The notes under the pieces were generated by a model. The model ran no database searches. It was not told the origin of the DNA and saw nothing but the letters and a program-made list of their open reading frames with translations. Both the position numbers and the translations under genes were made by a program. A DNA stretch of 64,000 nt from Paenibacillus athensensis (GTDB lineage Bacteria; Bacillota; Bacilli; Paenibacillales; NBRC-103111), in the NCBI RefSeq assembly GCF_004514475.2, contig NZ_MYFO02000008.1, forward strand, positions 124,001-188,000, given 5' to 3'. Positions 62,419-64,000 of the stretch are shown here, piece by piece (positions within the stretch are counted from its first letter, which is position 1; each line of letters begins with the position of its first letter).

Positions 62419-63945
62419 ATGAAATCTGCTATCCGCTTTCCTGCTGGACGCCCAGTTGTATGGCAGTTTGCCCTGACGGTCATGCTGCTCGCTGCAAGCG
62501 GTTGTCAAAGCAGCTCCTCCTTGTCCGGTTCGCCAGCAGCTTCGACGCTGCCGCCTGCTCATTTGGTCATGGTGTTTCCGGCGGGGGCAGTCCCGCGCGA
62601 CCTTGGTCTTGTACAGGATGAAATGAACAAGTATTTGCAAACGAAAATCAACGCGACCATAGAGCTCAAGCTGATCGATTGGGAGGTGTGGTGGGACAAG
62701 ACCTCGTACATGTTCGCGTCCCGCGAGCCGTTTGACCTGCTGTTTACCGCAGGCTGGTTCGGCTATAGCAGCGAGGTGGCCAAAGGGCAAATCCTTCCGG
62801 TCGACGACCTGCTGGCCAAGTACGGAGGTTCGATTACCCGCACCTTGGACCCGGATATTCTGAACGCCGGCAAGCTGAACGGCAAGCTGTACGCGGTGCC
62901 GACCAACAAGGAATTCGCTGCCAGCAAGGGCATCGTCATGCGCAAGGACCTGGTCGACAAATACGGCTTTGATCTGAGCCGGGTGCATGCGCTTGCCGAT
63001 CTGGAGCCGCTGCTCGCCGCGATCAAGCAGCAGGAGCCGGACATGGTGCCGCTGCTGGCCCGCGCTGACCATTCGCCGGTCACCACGCTGATTCAATACG
63101 GTTATTTCGATATGCTGGGCGACGGCCCCGGCGTGCTCGACCGCAGCAACGGCGATCTCAAGGTCGTGAACATGTATGAAACGGACCGCTATCGCGAGCT
63201 GGCGACGCTGATGCATAAATGGTATACGGCCGGCTATATCAACAAAGACGTGCTGACCGAAAAAACGCTGGAATCCGACGTGTTCAGGCAGGGAAGAGCG
63301 TTTGCTTATGCCGACTCGCTCAAGCCGGGCTTCGCACAACAAGTGTCGCGCGATACCGGCATGGAGATGGAGACGGTCGAGCTGACCGAGCCGTACATGA
63401 CGACCGGGGATACGACCAGCGCCATGTTCGCGATTTCCCGGACGACATCCAATCCCGAGCGGTCGATGATGCTGCTCAATCTGCTGTACGAGGACAGCTA
63501 CTTGCTCAATCTGCTGGACTGGGGCATCGAAGGCAAGCATTATGTCAAGGTCTCGGACCAGAGCATCGATTACCCGCCCGGCGAAACCGGCAAAACGATC
63601 GGCTACGGGCTCAATCAGGCGTGGATGTTCGGCAATCAGATGCACTCGTTTCTGTGGGCGAACGAAAGCCCCGATTTGTGGGAGCAGTTCAAGGCGTTTA
63701 ACGCCGAAGCGGACCATTCGCCCGCGCTGGGCTTTGTGTTCAACCCGGAGAAGGTCAAAAGCGAAATCGCCGCCTGCAATCTCGTCGACAAGGAGTTTGG
63801 TCCGACGCTGCACTCTGGCGTCGTCGATCCGCAAAGCGTGCTGCCGACCTATCTGGCCCGTCTGAAGGCAGCCGGCGCCGAACGCGTCATCGCCGAGAAG
63901 CAGCGGCAGCTCGACGCTTGGGCCGCGGACAAGGCCGGCAAGTAG
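62419..63945 (+). CDS. LplA-type ABC solute-binding lipoprotein with DUF3502-like C-terminus (paralogue 2)
   Basis: 508 residues with a true lipobox (AASGCQSSSS). The core is strongly similar over its whole length to the protein at 57389-58942 (LVMVFPAGAVPRDLGLVQDE, FTAGWFGYSSEV, NKEFAASKGIVMRKDLVDKY, LLDWGIEGKHYVKV), indicating duplication. TTGGAGG precedes ATG 62419. It lies 73 bp after the response regulator and is followed by a terminator, so no permease is cotranscribed. Ligand unknown; an alpha-gluco-oligosaccharide is a guess from context. Confidence 0.92.
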   Translation: MKSAIRFPAGRPVVWQFALTVMLLAASGCQSSSSLSGSPAASTLPPAHLVMVFPAGAVPRDLGLVQDEMNKYLQTKINATIELKLIDWEVWWDKTSYMFASREPFDLLFTAGWFGYSSEVAKGQILPVDDLLAKYGGSITRTLDPDILNAGKLNGKLYAVPTNKEFAASKGIVMRKDLVDKYGFDLSRVHALADLEPLLAAIKQQEPDMVPLLARADHSPVTTLIQYGYFDMLGDGPGVLDRSNGDLKVVNMYETDRYRELATLMHKWYTAGYINKDVLTEKTLESDVFRQGRAFAYADSLKPGFAQQVSRDTGMEMETVELTEPYMTTGDTTSAMFAISRTTSNPERSMMLLNLLYEDSYLLNLLDWGIEGKHYVKVSDQSIDYPPGETGKTIGYGLNQAWMFGNQMHSFLWANESPDLWEQFKAFNAEADHSPALGFVFNPEKVKSEIAACNLVDKEFGPTLHSGVVDPQSVLPTYLARLKAAGAERVIAEKQRQLDAWAADKAGK

Positions 63946-63960
63946 CCATTGAATCCATCT

Positions 63961-64000
63961 AAGCTGAAGAACGGCGAATCCCGCCGAAGCTTCGGCTTTT
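63961..64000 (+). terminator. Terminator at the right edge
   Basis: AAGCTGAAG/CTTCGGCTT (63961-63969 with 63990-63998) encloses CGGCG/CGCCG; the T run continues to the window end. An alternative small hairpin GCCGA/TCGGC overlaps it. Confidence 0.75.

Overview
The window looks like chromosomal DNA of a Paenibacillaceae member (Paenibacillus or a close relative). Supporting signs are a GC-rich Firmicute genome with strong AGGAGG-type ribosome binding sites, frequent TTG/GTG starts, many SLH-domain surface proteins, copper-amine-oxidase-like N-terminal domains in exported enzymes, ParE/ParC, GerMN and KimA proteins, a c-di-AMP riboswitch, and YesN/LplA-type two-component and solute-binding genes. 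No rRNA, tRNA, insertion sequence, phage or CRISPR array was seen.

Layout. 1-4.4 kb: a WYL regulator (cut by the left edge) and a LysR regulator on the minus strand, the latter divergent from leuCD. 4.5-9.7 kb: a cell-envelope operon (N-acetylmuramoyl-L-alanine amidase, GerMN lipoprotein, SLH protein) behind a likely ECF-sigma promoter. 9.8-18.4 kb: nth, a small conserved-looking gene, a double dynamin (DynA type), an EF-hand protein, a GDSL hydrolase and an ABC-2 exporter pair. 18.4-23.1 kb: parE-parC and a 55-codon convergent gene. 23.4-26.8 kb: a MarR regulator, then on the minus strand an RluA-type synthase, a methyltransferase and a PpiC foldase. 27-32.7 kb: glgBCDA, followed by an orphan protein with an LQ-GN-V leader and a Cys/His pair spaced as in CheD/CNF deamidases. 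33.9-39.7 kb: a signalling group (cNMP-MCP protein, cardiolipin synthase, MCP-like protein with a DICT protein) and a DMT transporter. 39.8-43.5 kb: a mini-protein with a HAD motif, a c-di-AMP riboswitch controlling a KimA-type K+ transporter, and an MFS protein.

44-64 kb is an alpha-glucan utilisation locus. It holds a MalE-like binding lipoprotein, two maltodextrin-type permeases, a GH31 alpha-glucosidase and a 2032-residue SLH-anchored multimodular enzyme whose catalytic part looks like GH87 (alpha-1,3-glucanase/mycodextranase). Next come two paralogous LplA-type solute-binding proteins that flank a YesN-type histidine kinase and AraC-type response regulator. No transporter ATPase is present, as usual where a shared MsmX-type ATPase is used.

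The strongest new observation links the two halves of that locus. The promoters at 44.0 kb (binding protein/permease/GH31 operon) and 57.3 kb (binding protein/kinase/regulator operon) carry the same tandem half-site, about GTCACAATCTTGGTAG, twice, exactly 21 bp apart. In both, the proximal copy begins 36-37 bp before a TACAAT -10 with no good -35. This is the geometry expected for an AraC-type activator, so the local two-component system probably controls both operons. The second leading observation is the candidate deamidase effector beside the glycogen operon.
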